From: Diplolepis rosae
Lineage: Eukaryota; Arthropoda; Insecta; Hymenoptera; Diplolepididae
NCBI GenBank assembly: GCA_030998225.1
Contig: JAPYXD010000056.1
Span: forward strand, 806,001-870,000
Length of the DNA: 64,000 nucleotides
Reading direction: 5' to 3'
Position numbers and translations under genes: made by a program. Position 1 is the stretch's first letter. Every line of letters begins with the position of its first letter. The notes under the pieces are model-generated. The model was not told the DNA's origin, ran no database searches, and saw only the letters and a list, made by a program, of their open reading frames with translations. This document shows, piece by piece, positions 46,566 to 57,355 of the stretch.

Positions 46566-46640
46566 CAAAAAAAAAAAAAAAGACGCTTTTGACTGCTCTG
46601 GGATTCGAACCCAGATCTTTCGACTATCGACCGTCAATCC
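46566..46640 (-). mobile_element. SINE fragment
   Basis: A-run, GACGCTTTTGACTGCTCTGG and B-box complement GGGATTCGAACCC, then divergence. Confidence 0.6.
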
Positions 46641-47450
46641 TGGAAAAAGTATAGTACTTTCTAAAAGTATTCAGTAGAAAGTCTGTGAAAATTATGAGTA
46701 CGCAAAATGTATAATTTCTATGAATCATTTGAGCAAATGAAGTTCAAAGATTGGTTATTTCTAAAACTTAATATGAAATTCTGAATATAGACAGATAGAG
46801 CTCGCACAGCACTCGTGCATGAAAACTTCAAAGCCAGTCAATGAAAATTTTATGGACTATCAAAGGCAATAAGAGAAAAAAATTATTTTCGCAAGCTGTC
46901 TTTTTTTCATATACTTTTTTATTGAATTTTATTACAAATTACACTATTATACACTATCACTACACATCGCTGAACATAATATATTACCGCTGGTAAAAAC
47001 CGCATGGCAACCGAAGTATTTGTGATATTTATCAAAAAAATTTGGGTACATTTTATCCTTAGAAAATGCAGGGTCGTATAAAAAATTGCTGCTCCTTGTT
47101 TCGCCAACAATTTTATATAATAAAGAATTTTAAAGAATTATTATGTTTCTACATTTTTAAATGATGAGATTCTGTATAAATTAATTACTGAATTCTAAAT
47201 TATCAAATATAAGAATTCCATCAATTCTGAAGTTTATGTCAATTTACAAAGTAATAAAAATTGTGCGTATCTAAAAAACTGACATTGACAACTGCGCAAC
47301 GTACCAGTAAAAATTCCACAAGACGTTTAAGCGCAGTCTAAGAATTTTTCTTCGACTTGTATAGCAGGTATTCATCTCTTTCTAATCAAATTATTCTATC
47401 CAAACCCTTTTAAAACCTGAAGTACTCTTTAGAAAAAGTATTTGCCTTTC
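46641..47450. other. AT-rich stretch, no gene recognised
   Basis: No convincing coding sequence. Confidence 0.45.
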
Positions 47451-47452
47451 TA

Positions 47453-47732
47453 TTGGGTTGGCAAGAAAGTCATTTCGCTTTTTTACTAGATGACTTGAAA
47501 TTTGTATGGAAAAACATTCGATTCAAATGAGTCTGTCAAAACTGAGTTGATTCAGTTTTTTGCCTCTAAGAACCAAACTTTCTACGAAAGCGGAATTATG
47601 AAGCTGACTGAAAGATGGCAAAAGGTCATCGAACAAAATGGTCAATACATAATTGATTAATGTTTGTTATTTGTATCAATAAACTTGCTTTGAAAATCAT
47701 GAAAAAAATGAAATGATTTTTTTTTAACCCAG
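47453..47732 (+). mobile_element. Miniature mariner (internal deletion) with TA flanks
   Basis: The left end TTGGGTTGGCAAGAAAGTCA is a typical mariner terminal repeat, with TA at 47451-47452. It is followed within 90 bp by the last 40 codons of a mariner transposase (LIQFFASKNQTFYESGIMKL then TERWQKVIEQNGQY). The right end is a degraded AAATGA...AACCCA repeat followed by TA. Nearly all of the coding region is deleted. Confidence 0.8.
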
Positions 47733-48294
47733 TATAATTTTTTCAAAAATTATACAATAAAATTTGAAAGAATTTCGTCCTTTGACTGTGTTTGAATTAA
47801 TCTAGAACATTCTTTCTTTTTTTCCATGAAGTTCTAAGCTTCTTCATAAAATTTGTTCTGTCCAAAAGTCGAGGACAGACAAGTAAATTTCCCAGTACTT
47901 ATTTGTTCCGTGCATCATTACGCATTTCTGGCCAAGCTTCTTATTTTATTGAAATAAAGTATTAATAAATTTTTAATACAATAACTTATTTAATTCGAGT
48001 AATTTTAATACATACGTAACTAGTTTATTATCAAACAACAAGAGGAATGGATCACGTTCGTGTAATCGTCCCGAGTTGCGCGTCTATGCATTCACTTCTT
48101 TGATTGGCTGACAGACCACATTTGGACCATTAAAAGTCTGCCAGACCAATTTTTTATCATTATATGTTAATAATTATTTATGAAAAAATTTCCTCGTAGA
48201 ATGATGTAGTAAAACTTTTGTTATTGACGCGTTCGATCATGTGCCAGACCCATTTTGAACTAGAGGTAAACTGCCAGACAAATTTTTTCATACA
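47733..48294. other. No gene; degenerate TGCCAGAC words
   Basis: TGCCAGAC or close variants occur about every 60-90 bp between 48,100 and 48,290. Otherwise nothing is recognisable. Confidence 0.4.
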
Positions 48295-48451
48295 CACAGA
48301 GAAAAATATTTAGGGTAATTTTACTGGACTCTGTCGGTTAAACTTGGGACATAAGGATATTAAATGTATAAGTATATCACCAACGCTTGAGGTGCTTCAA
48401 ACGATAGTTGAGTAAAATGAGCATCGGGCGTATTACTTCAACCAACAGTGG
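48295..48451 (-). repeat. Dispersed repeat that forms the 5' flank of the big LTR element
   Basis: Reverse complement of 31950-32038 joined to 32190-32265. The LTR at 48452 begins inside or at the edge of this repeat. Confidence 0.65.
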
Positions 48452-48599
48452 TGTCACGTCCCGCGACGCATTAAAATGTATTATAGGCATGGGCTAGGTC
48501 TAGAGAGAAATCTGGGGAAATTACTAAAAGAGAGAGAAAACCACCTATTGAAAAGAGAGGTATAACTACGTCACACGCAGCGGGAGACTGCGCAACGCG

Positions 48600-48627
48600 T
48601 GACGTCACCAAAAAATATAATATAAAA
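48600..48627 (+). promoter_or_regulatory. LTR core promoter: CRE palindrome and TATA box
   Basis: A perfect TGACGTCA (48600-48607) lies 13 bases upstream of TATAAAA (48621-48627). TGACGTCA is the palindromic site of CREB/ATF-type factors (known). A second near-site, ACGTCACAC, lies at about 48,568. This suggests host signalling may influence expression (inference). Confidence 0.65.
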
Positions 48628-48845
48628 AGGACACGCCGCCAAGGGAAAACTAGTCTTGTGAGCAGAATTTAAGTGCGGCATTTTCTAAAAAACTAAAAGG
48701 GATTCTCAGCGTGAGACAATTATACCGTGCAGTTTGACAGTGTAAAGACCCGAGAGTCATAAATTTACCGTGGTCCGTTTTCCAATCCTTGAAAGGATCT
48801 TAGACACAGTGCCAAAAAGAGTGAATAGTTGTTATGTCCTTGTTA

Positions 48846-48910
48846 CACCTGTGGATATTCACTCCTTCGCAGTCACACCTGTGGGAATCGCATCGCAGTC
48901 ATACCTGTGA
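48846..48910 (+). promoter_or_regulatory. Three CACCTGTG repeats in the LTR
   Basis: CACCTGTGG at 48846-48854 and 48876-48884, and ACCTGTGA at 48903-48910, within 26-30 bp quasi-repeats that also share TTCGCAGTCA. CACCTG is an E-box. They lie downstream of the TATA box and so may act in DNA or RNA. Confidence 0.5.
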
Positions 48911-49186
48911 GGAACATTTAAAGAAACAAAGGGAAATCATAAAGGTACCGAACTCTTCTCTCTCTCTCTATATATATATATATATGTTCTGTCTCTTTCC
49001 AACCAACCAGCCTGTGCCTCCAATTATAAATCAATTGTATCGACAATTTAATATTTTCAATTTATAATTATTTTAATAAATTCAATTTTTATTATTTGAT
49101 AATCATTGTGTCTTTTCATTGACTTATCCTCAGCCCTAAGCGAGGATCATTCGATCCTAACTTAAAACGAGGAATCTTCGATCAAA

Positions 49187-49192
49187 GTAAGT
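49187..49192 (+). promoter_or_regulatory. Candidate major splice donor in U5
   Basis: AAA then GTAAGT, a perfect consensus 5' splice site, 40 bases before the primer-binding site. Seven downstream ORFs each follow a splice-acceptor-like site, so this donor could feed all of them. Confidence 0.5.
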
Positions 49193-49229
49193 ATTTACGT
49201 ACTTGTGACGTAACATATTTCCTTTTTTC

Positions 49230-49247
49230 TGGTGCATCGGCCGGGAA
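49230..49247 (+). promoter_or_regulatory. Primer-binding site, tRNA-Gly
   Basis: TGGTGCATCGGCCGGGAA is complementary to the 3' end of animal tRNA-Gly(GCC) including its CCA. It lies 14 bases after the LTR end, longer than the few bases usual in retroviruses. It would prime minus-strand DNA synthesis. Confidence 0.8.
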
Positions 49248-49951
49248 ATACAAGTCAATTGAAATTTAACACATTGATTGTTAATATTGAATAAATAAAT
49301 GATTATGAAATATTATTTCAACTTGGAACTTGAAATTTCAATAAAATAGATTTGTTAGATCACGCAGGGATCTGACCTTGAGGCTGTCCTAAGTGATTAA
49401 GTAACTTATCTTATTTAAAAAGATATTCTAATTTGTTAACCAAGTTTTGATTTAAGTTAAAACAAACATAAAAAACAGAATATTTTTATTTGCAAAAAGA
49501 AAAAAAATTGTCCAAAGATTTTCACTTGTTAACTTTTCCAATATAATGAAAATAATTCATGAATATTTCGAATGATCATTGTTATAAACAAATTTGTTTA
49601 ATTGTCATAAACAATTTATAAATAAATAAAAAAATTTATTTTAATTTACATAAAAGGCACATGCAGTTGGTAAAGAAAAATATTTTATTATTTTAAGAAA
49701 TTTATTATTAAAAATTATAAATTTACAATCAATTGAGCGATTATTTATTTAATTAAAATATTGAAATAATTATATTTTCATATCATTATTTTAATTCCAA
49801 ATGAAGAAATACAAATTTCATTTCAAATTATATTGTTATTAAAAATAAATAAACAAATTAAAAATAAATTTTACTAATCTCATTTTATTTTTCTTAAAAA
49901 ACAAATTTTATATATAGTTTTTTTTATTATTATAAACAATTTATAATTTAA
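49248..49951 (+). other. AT-rich untranslated leader
   Basis: About 700 bases, very AT-rich, with stops in all frames until 49,951. No short gene recognised. Confidence 0.55.
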
Positions 49952-51849
49952 AATAACAATAAACAATCTAAGACAACGCTCAATATAAAATATTGTAAAT
50001 TTATCAAATTTATTTATTTATCAAAACCAAATATCCCTTTAGAGTCTACCCCGAAAGTTATAACCCGTAGTCAAGCTAAACAAGATAGTCAGCTTGCAAA
50101 AATAGTAGATTTGAACCAAAAGGGTAATTTAAAAATAAAACCAATTAGAAATAGAGAATATTTAACTGATAATAAATGCCAAAATATCCCTGATCCAATC
50201 CCTACAGAACAAGAATTAGATAACACTCTTAAGTTAGATGATTCAAGTTTAGACAAGACTCTAATTAATAATCAAAATATATCACGTGAAAATTCAGAAA
50301 AAACTAGCGGGTTTCATTCAAGTTTCTGTCCAGATTTAAGCATTGTAACAGGATCTAGTAATCAAGATCAAACTCTAACGAACGAATTATCTTATTTTGA
50401 CGAATTCAATTTGCTAAGCTCAACAGTAATAACAGTAGATAATAAAACTTTGAAAGAAAGATTGGCAACCTCATTGGCACGCGAATCTATAATTAGTAAC
50501 AACGATAGCGACGACGACAAAAGCGACACAGAAGTCATAAATCAGGATAATCCCGTAAGAGTAAATAACGAAGAGATGGCCGTGGTCATACCCAACAGCC
50601 AGCAGGTATCCTTACGCGACGCGCTAGAGGTGGTCGCATTGTTCGACGGAAGTAACCTCCCATTGTCACATTTTATTGACACCTGCAGCTCAAGAAAACC
50701 TCGCAAGGTTATTAAGAGGTAAATTAACTGGAGAAGCTAGAAAATGCATTTTTGGTTCTACTTATACAACAATAGAAGAATTGATAGAAAAATTGAAAAG
50801 AGTATATGCCCCTGCGAAAAGCGTGTACCAGTTACAGGGAGAATTAGGTAATACATTTATGTGGGAAAGAGAAAATGTACTTTCCTACGCTGCCAGGATA
50901 AAAGAAATTGCCGACAAAATCGAAGATGCTGACAGGCTCAATAATAATGGTCAGGTAGATAATAATTTTAAAGTAAACCTTAAAAAAGACGTAATTCAAT
51001 GTTTTATACGCGGTTTGCATCCTGAGTTAGAAATTCGTGTTGAAGAAAAGGATACTTTTAAAGAAGTTATTAGCGACAGTATTGATATAGAACGAAGATT
51101 AGCTGCAAATTCCGCATTACGAAGAAATAAAAACATGGATTATTCAAAAAGTGTTGAATCAAATAATAATAAAAATAATAAAACAAACCGATTTAACGTA
51201 GCACGTGAAAACAAAACTATTTGTTTAATTTGTAAAAAACCAGGTCACACAACTGAAAAATGTTTTCATTTAAGTAAAGCTCAAGATGCAGTTCTTAATG
51301 ATAAACAAAAAAATTTTTTGCGTCCTAACCAACAAGGATATAGTAATTTCAATGGTCAAAGAAGTAATAATAATAATAATTTTGCAAGAAACAATTACAA
51401 TAATTTTCCGAATAACAATTTTTTAAGAAATAAAAATTATAATTTTAATAATAATAACAATAATAATTTGCAAAATAGAAATAATAATTATAGAAGCAAT
51501 AATGATAATTTTTTACAACAAAGATAAAAACAATAATAATAATTTTCCTAGAAATTTTCACAATAATAACAATAGTGTTAATAATAATAATAGACAGTGG
51601 AATCCAGGACAGTATAAAAACCTTAACTCAGGACAGTTCCAAAATAGGAATAAATCAAATGAAAATAGATTTTTACAAAATAATAACACTCAACAAAATT
51701 TAAATTATACTGAAATAATTTGCAATTACTGTAAAAAACCCGGTCATTTAGTACGAGACTGCAAGATACGACCAAATAGCCAATCACAAACAGCTCATCA
51801 GGAAAACTCCAAAGCTCTCCCCAGCACGGGTTCACTGAGGAAAGCATAA
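49952..51849 (+). pseudogene. gag: gag (capsid/nucleocapsid polyprotein), two frameshifts
   Basis: Structural polyprotein that would form the particle and bind genomic RNA. The frame is open from 49952, but no ATG occurs before about 50,576 (MAVVIPNSQQ), so the start is uncertain. The capsid begins there with the insect-gypsy pattern SLRDALEVVALFDGSNLPLS. A frameshift near 50,690 moves to the frame 50676-51527 (ENLARLLRGKLTGEARKCIF). Two CCHC zinc knuckles, CLICKKPGHTTEKC near 51,225 and CNYCKKPGHLVRDC near 51,725, are separated by a long Asn-rich segment encoded by AAT/AAC runs. The second frameshift, at about 51,515, lies in those runs. The pol frame lies at -1 relative to the last gag frame. 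Confidence 0.85.
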
Positions 51850-51968
51850 ATCGAGAACCACTGGCATCCACTTCTAACGATCATACAACAACAACAATAA
51901 ATATTTCAAAGTCCACTTCAATTCCATCAATTATAATATCAACGGAAGGTTTAAAAAATCCAACACAC

Positions 51969-54457
51969 ATGACGATTGATACTGGTGCTGCTCGAAATTT
52001 AATTAAACAAAAGGTTCTCAACCCTGAAGTACCAATAAATAGCCATAACGTATTGAAACTTACAGGAATTAATGATTTACCACTTTACACGTTAGGACAG
52101 GTAAAAATAAACATTTTTGGTTATCCAACGATATTTAACATTATTCCGAATGAAGTCCCAGTAGAAGAAGATGGAGTATTAGGATCAGAATTTTTTCAAG
52201 ATAATAGTGTGAATATAAACTATACTTCAAAATGCTTAGAAATTGAGAACCACTGTTACCCTTTTAAATCTACCAATACATTTACTATTCCAGCTCGAAC
52301 AGTTACAACATTTTATATTAATATAAAAAATGAAGAAAAGAGTGAAGGGTATGTATGTACCTCGATTACATATCCAAGATGGCGTCTACGTAGGTGACGC
52401 AGTTGTAAAAAATCACAGAGGAAAAGCTTATTTAAAATTTGCAAACACAAGTGAAATCCCAATTACATTATCCGTCCCATTAGTTAATTTAGAAGACTTT
52501 GAAGAACAAGAATGCTATAAACAAATTGAAAATTTAATTAATTTCAAACAGACAAATAACGAAGATTTATCAAGTAAAATATTAAATAACTTTCTAAAAA
52601 CTGACAATTCTCTAATTAACTCATGCAAATTTTATAATGTAATAGACGAAGACAGAGTAGAATGTATTAAAAAACTTCTTCGATTAGACCATTTAAATCA
52701 AGATGAATATGAACATGTAGAAAAATTAATTAAAAATAATGCAGACAGATTTCAAATCCCAGGAGAACCACTTGAAGCTACTAATGTATTACAACATTCA
52801 ATTCCAACTGTAGATGACGCTTCAAATTTTTCAAGACAATATAGATTTCCCCCAGTTCACAAGGAAGAAATTACAAGACAAGTCGATGAATTATTAAAAA
52901 ATAAAATAATCACCATATAACACTCCAGTGTGGATAGTTCCTAAAAAACCTGATTCTCAAGGAAAAATAAAATGGAGAATGGTTCTTGATTTTCGTAAAT
53001 TAAATGAAAAAACAATTGGCGATTCGTATCCTTTACCTAATATAAACGATATACTTGATTCTCTAGGATCAGCAAAATATTTTTCAGTGTTCGATTTAGC
53101 TACCGGTTTTCACCATATAAAAATGGATCCAAAAGACTCGCATAAAACCGCGTTTTCTACACCTCACGGTCATTACGAATTCGATAGAATGCCTTTCGGT
53201 TTAAAAACTGCACCTGCCACATTTCAGAGATTAATGGATTTAACATTAACTGGATTAATCGGAACGGAACTTTTTCTATATCTCGATGACATAGTTATAT
53301 ATGCAAATACTCTAGAAGAGCACGAAATTAAATTTAACAATTTAGCAGAAAGACTTAGAAAAGCAAATCTTCATTTACAACCAGACAAATGCGAATTTTT
53401 ACGACCTGAAGTAGGATATTTAGGTCATATAATTGATAAAAATGGAGTACGTCCAGATCCAAAAAAGATAATAGCTGTAAAAAACTTTCCAGTCCCAAAA
53501 ACACAGAAAAATGTCAAACAATTTTTAGGCTTAGCAGGATATTATAGACGATTTATTGCTGGATTTTCAAAAATTTCAAGTCCTTTAAGTCAACTTCTAA
53601 AAAAAGATATACCTTTTAATTCGACAGAAAAACAACAAGCAGCTTTCGATATTTTAAAAGCAAAATTATGTGAAGAACCACTTTTACAACGACCTGATTT
53701 TTCTCAACCTTTTATACTCACAACAGATGCCTCAGGATTTGCAATAGGAGGTATTTTATCACAAGGTAAAATAGGTAAAGATAAGCCAATAGCATATGCT
53801 TCACGTAGTCTAAGTGATACTGAGAAAAAATATGATACATATGAGAAAGAAGCTCTTGCTATAATATTTTGTGTAACTCATTTTCGTCCTTATTTGTATG
53901 GAAGAAAATTTACTTTAGTGACTGATCACAAACCTCTAGTTTGGTTTCAAAATTCTAAAGACCCTTGTTCACGAGTTTCACGTTGGAGATTGAAACTCGC
54001 AGAATATGATTTTGATGTAATTTACAAAGCAGGAAAAATTAATGTAAATGCAGACGCTCTCTCAAGAAACCCTATTGATGATAACAAAGAGAAATCAAGA
54101 TATTTACAAGTTGGCGCCAATGATACTTTTATGACTTCTCAAGAAAAAATGTTCTCCAAGAAAACTTTTACCAGAAAAAAACAAGAAAACTCTAAAAATG
54201 AGGTAAGACCTTCAAAACGAAGAAACTTGAATCCAGAAATCGTACCAGACGACGTAGATCATTTTAGCGAAATTCCGGAAGCCCAAATATTAAATATTGA
54301 CTCAAAAATTCCAGAATATTTTCCGGAATTCCTTAGTGAAGAATCACTCAGTGAGATTGGTAAGAATATTTTAAAATACACAAATTTATTCAAAAATATG
54401 GCTTCAAGACTTATTTTTATGACAATATTTTTATTAAGTCCAGTGTTTTCCAAATAA
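51969..54457 (+). pseudogene. pol: pol part 1: protease, reverse transcriptase, RNase H
   Basis: The protease active site DTGA is at 51978-51989, and a VLGSEFF block near 52,175. Frames then change near 52,380 and 52,920. The RT carries WRMVLDFRKLN, FDLATGFHHIKM, the fingers/palm block MPFGLKTAPATFQ and the catalytic FLYLDD near 53,280. RNase H follows with TTDASGFAIGG, YEKEALAII, TDHKPL and NADALSR near 54,050. Open reading continues to 54,457. The motif wording is that of insect errantiviruses and related gypsy elements. Catalytic residues are all present, but the frame breaks make this copy non-functional as a single polyprotein. Confidence 0.9.
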
Positions 54458-55265
54458 TACGAAAATTTATCATGGAAAACTATTACTACGAGAGCTCAAA
54501 AGAGAATACAACAAGAAAAAGCAAAAAATTTGAATGGAAATGAAATTCCAGAAAAATTAGACGAAAATTTTTCTTCTAAACCTCTTGTGAAAAAACCACG
54601 AGGTAGACCAAGAAAAAATCTACTTACAAATTTGAAAAATATTCCCTCTCAAACAAAAAGAAAGAGAGGTAGATCAAGAAAACAAATATATGAAGATGAA
54701 TTACCAAAAATAAATATGCAAAAGGCAAGCCGAACAAAAGTAGAATCAGATTCCGACTCTGATCCTGATTATTTAGATTATTTGAAACGAACTCAAGCAA
54801 ACAAAAAAATAATAAGAATGCCAAGAAGCCAAAAAATATTAATGAATTTGAAAGTGAAGAAAGTGAGAATTATTTTTCAACCTCAGAAGATGAAATCAAC
54901 GACATTGAAACCTCACACGAAGGAAATGATGGAGAAAATTATGAAGAAAATTGGGAAGAGAATTTTGAAGATGATCTTGAAGACGATTTTGAAAAGAATT
55001 TCGAACAGAATTTTGAAGAAAATTTTGAGGAAAATTTTGAAGAGAAGTTTGAAGAAAACCAAGAAGAAAAATTGGAAGAAGAATTTGAAGAGCCTTATTT
55101 TGAAGAAAATTTGAGATTAAACCGAAGATCTCAAATAAATCCTGAAAAAATCGATAAAGATCAGATAATTATAATCGTCCACCCCCAGAACCTCCTCCTA
55201 AAAACTCTCAAAGAGAAAAAATTATAACAAAGGAAAATTTAGTTGAATGTGGCGATCAATTAACT
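54458..55265 (+). pseudogene. pol linker with AT-hooks and acidic repeats
   Basis: Between RNase H and integrase lies about 800 bp of hydrophilic coding sequence instead of the usual short tether. The frame at 54530 contains KKPRGRPRKNL (54,585-54,617), a canonical AT-hook with the GRP core, and KRKRGRSRKQ (about 54,655-54,685), a variant. After a frameshift near 54,800 the likely coding frame becomes a run of NFEENFEE-like acidic heptads up to about 55,120. The lysine-rich continuation of the first frame is the out-of-frame shadow of that run. The linker could tether the integration machinery to AT-rich DNA or chromatin (inference). Confidence 0.6.
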
Positions 55266-56710
55266 ATGCGAAAAGATAATTATGCATATTTTGTTACAAC
55301 AAATGGAACTCCTCGCGACAAAGGATCAAAAACTGTAGAAAAACGTGAAACTTTACCAAAATTTAAAAATTTACAAAAGGGAATAGCAAAAGAGATTAAA
55401 AAAGGAAACTACTACCATTTTGCACTTCCAATTGAAGAAGAAACTAAGGACAATTTATCAGAAACTTTAAATAATATAAAATTATCAATTCACTCATTAC
55501 ATGAATTATCTCAAAAATTTAAATTACGATCAATTAGTATTTCAAAAACTTCCCGAATTAATCATATACCTTGGGAAGAAGTGAAATCAATTTTCGATTC
55601 AATTTTTTCAAATTCAACTACAAAAATTATAGTTTGCAATGGAATAACGCAATATCCAACAAAGGAACAACGAACTCCTTTAATTGAAGAAGCTCATTCT
55701 TCAGCATTAGGAGGCCACAAAGGCGTCACAAAAACTTATAGCCGATTTCGCCAAAAATTTTTTTGGGAAAATATGAAAGTCGACATTCAAAAATATATTC
55801 AAGGCTGTTTACAATGTCAAGTGTAAAAATTGATCAGGGTCAAAACGAAAAATTTTATAGTAATCACAGACACACGCACTACTGCTTTTGAAAAAATATC
55901 AATGGACATTGTTGGTCCACTACCTGAAACAAAATCTGGTAACTTATATATTCTAACGATACAAGACAATTTTACCAAATATTCTTTAGCAATACCTCTT
56001 CCTAATCACCAAGCTAGTACGATAGCAGACGCTTTCGTGAAAAAATTTATTTGCATATTTGGATCACCGAAAGGAGTACTTACTGACCAAGGCAGAGATT
56101 TTTTAAGTTATTAAAAAGATTGGCAAAACGTTTTAGAATTAAACAATTTCGTACCACAGCTTTTCACCCTCAATCAAACGGGTCATTAGAGCGTTCACAT
56201 CATGTTTTAGGAGAATATCTCAAACAATTTGATGCAAAAAATTCAGAATGGGATGATTGGCTTGAACTAGCAATGTTCTCATATAATACTAGTGTACATG
56301 AAGGCACAAAATGCACACCCTATGAATTGGTTTTTGGTAAACTAGCTCGTGAACCTTCCAGTGAACCTTTATCACAACAAGAAAAATTACAAACATATGA
56401 CGATTATTTAATTAATTTCGTAACACAACTACATGAAATGCGAACACAAGCAAGAGAAAATCTTATTTCAGCAAAAGAAAAATCGAAATTATATTATGAC
56501 AAAAAAATAAATCCTTTAGAAGTAAAAATTGGAGATTACGTGTTTTTATTAAAAGGAGTTAAAATTAAAAAACTTGACAGCCATTATACAGGGCCTTATG
56601 AAATATTGGAAGTGTTAGGAAAAGGGAATGTCAAAATAAGCTATAAAGGCAAACCTACTGTTGTCCACATTAATAGACTAAAACGCTCACATGTGCAAGT
56701 ACAAAAGTAA
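55266..56710 (+). pseudogene. pol part 2: integrase
   Basis: The N-terminal zinc domain has HSSALGGHKGVTKTY and FWENMKVDIQKYIQGCLQCQ near 55,690-55,820. A TAA at 55824-55826 interrupts the frame. The catalytic core follows: first aspartate in MDIVGPL (about 55,900), second in LTDQGRDF (about 56,085), then TAA at 56112-56114 and a frame change, and the glutamate in GSLERSH (about 56,185). The C-terminus has the GPY module (LDSHYTGPYEILEV) and HINRLK before the stop at 56710. The order of motifs is complete (D,D,E all retained). It would insert the DNA copy into chromosomes. Confidence 0.9.
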
Positions 56711-56954
56711 ATAAATAAAAATAGAAACAAAATATCTGTACCTTAATTATAAAAAAAAAATATATATATATATATATTTATATGTATACATATACAACTT
56801 AAATAAGATATAGAAATTTTATTTTGTCGATAAATAGTAAAAATATAAAAAAAAAATTTTTTTTTATGAAAATATATGTTTTATATATAAAATAAAAAAT
56901 ATATAAAACAAAATAAAAATGAAATTTCAAATATAACACATTATTCCAGATATA
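56711..56954 (+). other. Post-pol AT-rich spacer with splice acceptor
   Basis: Contains a TA microsatellite (56,760-56,780) and ends TTATTCCAG at 56941-56949, a splice-acceptor-like site 5 bases before the next ATG. Confidence 0.55.
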
Positions 56955-57236
56955 ATGGAACAAATTCATCGCAAACGCATAGATGGTCTCATTGAAATAG
57001 TTCCCTGTTTTATCGACATGGTAGCTCTCTGGCCATATTTAATTCAAAATGGAATTTTTAACCAAGACGACTGTAATATTCCCACATGGAGCAGAAACCT
57101 AAATAATTCAGAAATAATAAAAGACATTTTTTCAACAATCAAAACAAGAGGACCGGACGCATACCAAAATTTAATTCTCAGTTTACGGTTATCAAATCAC
57201 ATTGTCATAGCCGACATGTTGGATATAATGAACTAG
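56955..57236 (+). CDS. CARD-like (death-fold) accessory protein
   Basis: A clean 93-codon frame starting at ATG 56955, five bases after a TTATTCCAG acceptor. The whole length fits the caspase-recruitment domain pattern. RKRIDGLIEIVPCFIDMV matches helix 1, LIQNGIFNQDD the helix 2-3 turn, and IIKDIFSTIKTRGPDAYQNL (residues 54-73) the most diagnostic helix 4-5 region, in which R-G-P-x-A is near invariant. IADMLD closes helix 6. CARDs pair with other CARDs in caspase and immune adaptors (known). A stand-alone viral-type CARD could act as a decoy (inference). It has no breaks, unlike pol. Other death-fold families are possible. Confidence 0.6.
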   Translation: MEQIHRKRIDGLIEIVPCFIDMVALWPYLIQNGIFNQDDCNIPTWSRNLNNSEIIKDIFSTIKTRGPDAYQNLILSLRLSNHIVIADMLDIMN

Positions 57237-57355
57237 GAACGCAAAATAGAAAAAGTAAATCAATAACTCCAAAAATATACATATGTAACGATAAAACATT
57301 TTTCTATTCTCATATTACAAAGCAAGCTGCTAATTGGAACCTCCTTTTTCCAGAG

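Larger units (their letters stand above)
48452..49215 (+). repeat. 5' long terminal repeat
   Basis: Begins TGTCACGTC and ends GTGACGTAACA, the TG...CA form with a short imperfect inverted repeat. The primer-binding site lies 14 bases downstream. It contains TATA and CRE elements, three CACCTGTG repeats, a CT/AT microsatellite (48,955-48,984), an AATAAA near 49,074 and a duplicated GAGGATCATTCGATC/GAGGAATCTTCGATC pair near the end. The 3' copy is not in the window, so the left limit rests on motif form only. Confidence 0.75.

Noticed and set aside
51795..51815. Canonical -1 slippery heptamer at the gag-pol overlap
   Set aside because: GGAAAAC at 51801 does not fit the X-XXY-YYZ form, and the copy already has unrelated frameshifts.
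54840..55114. Lysine/isoleucine-rich C-terminus of the linker frame
   Set aside because: It is the out-of-frame reading of the acidic NFEE repeat after a frameshift near 54,800.
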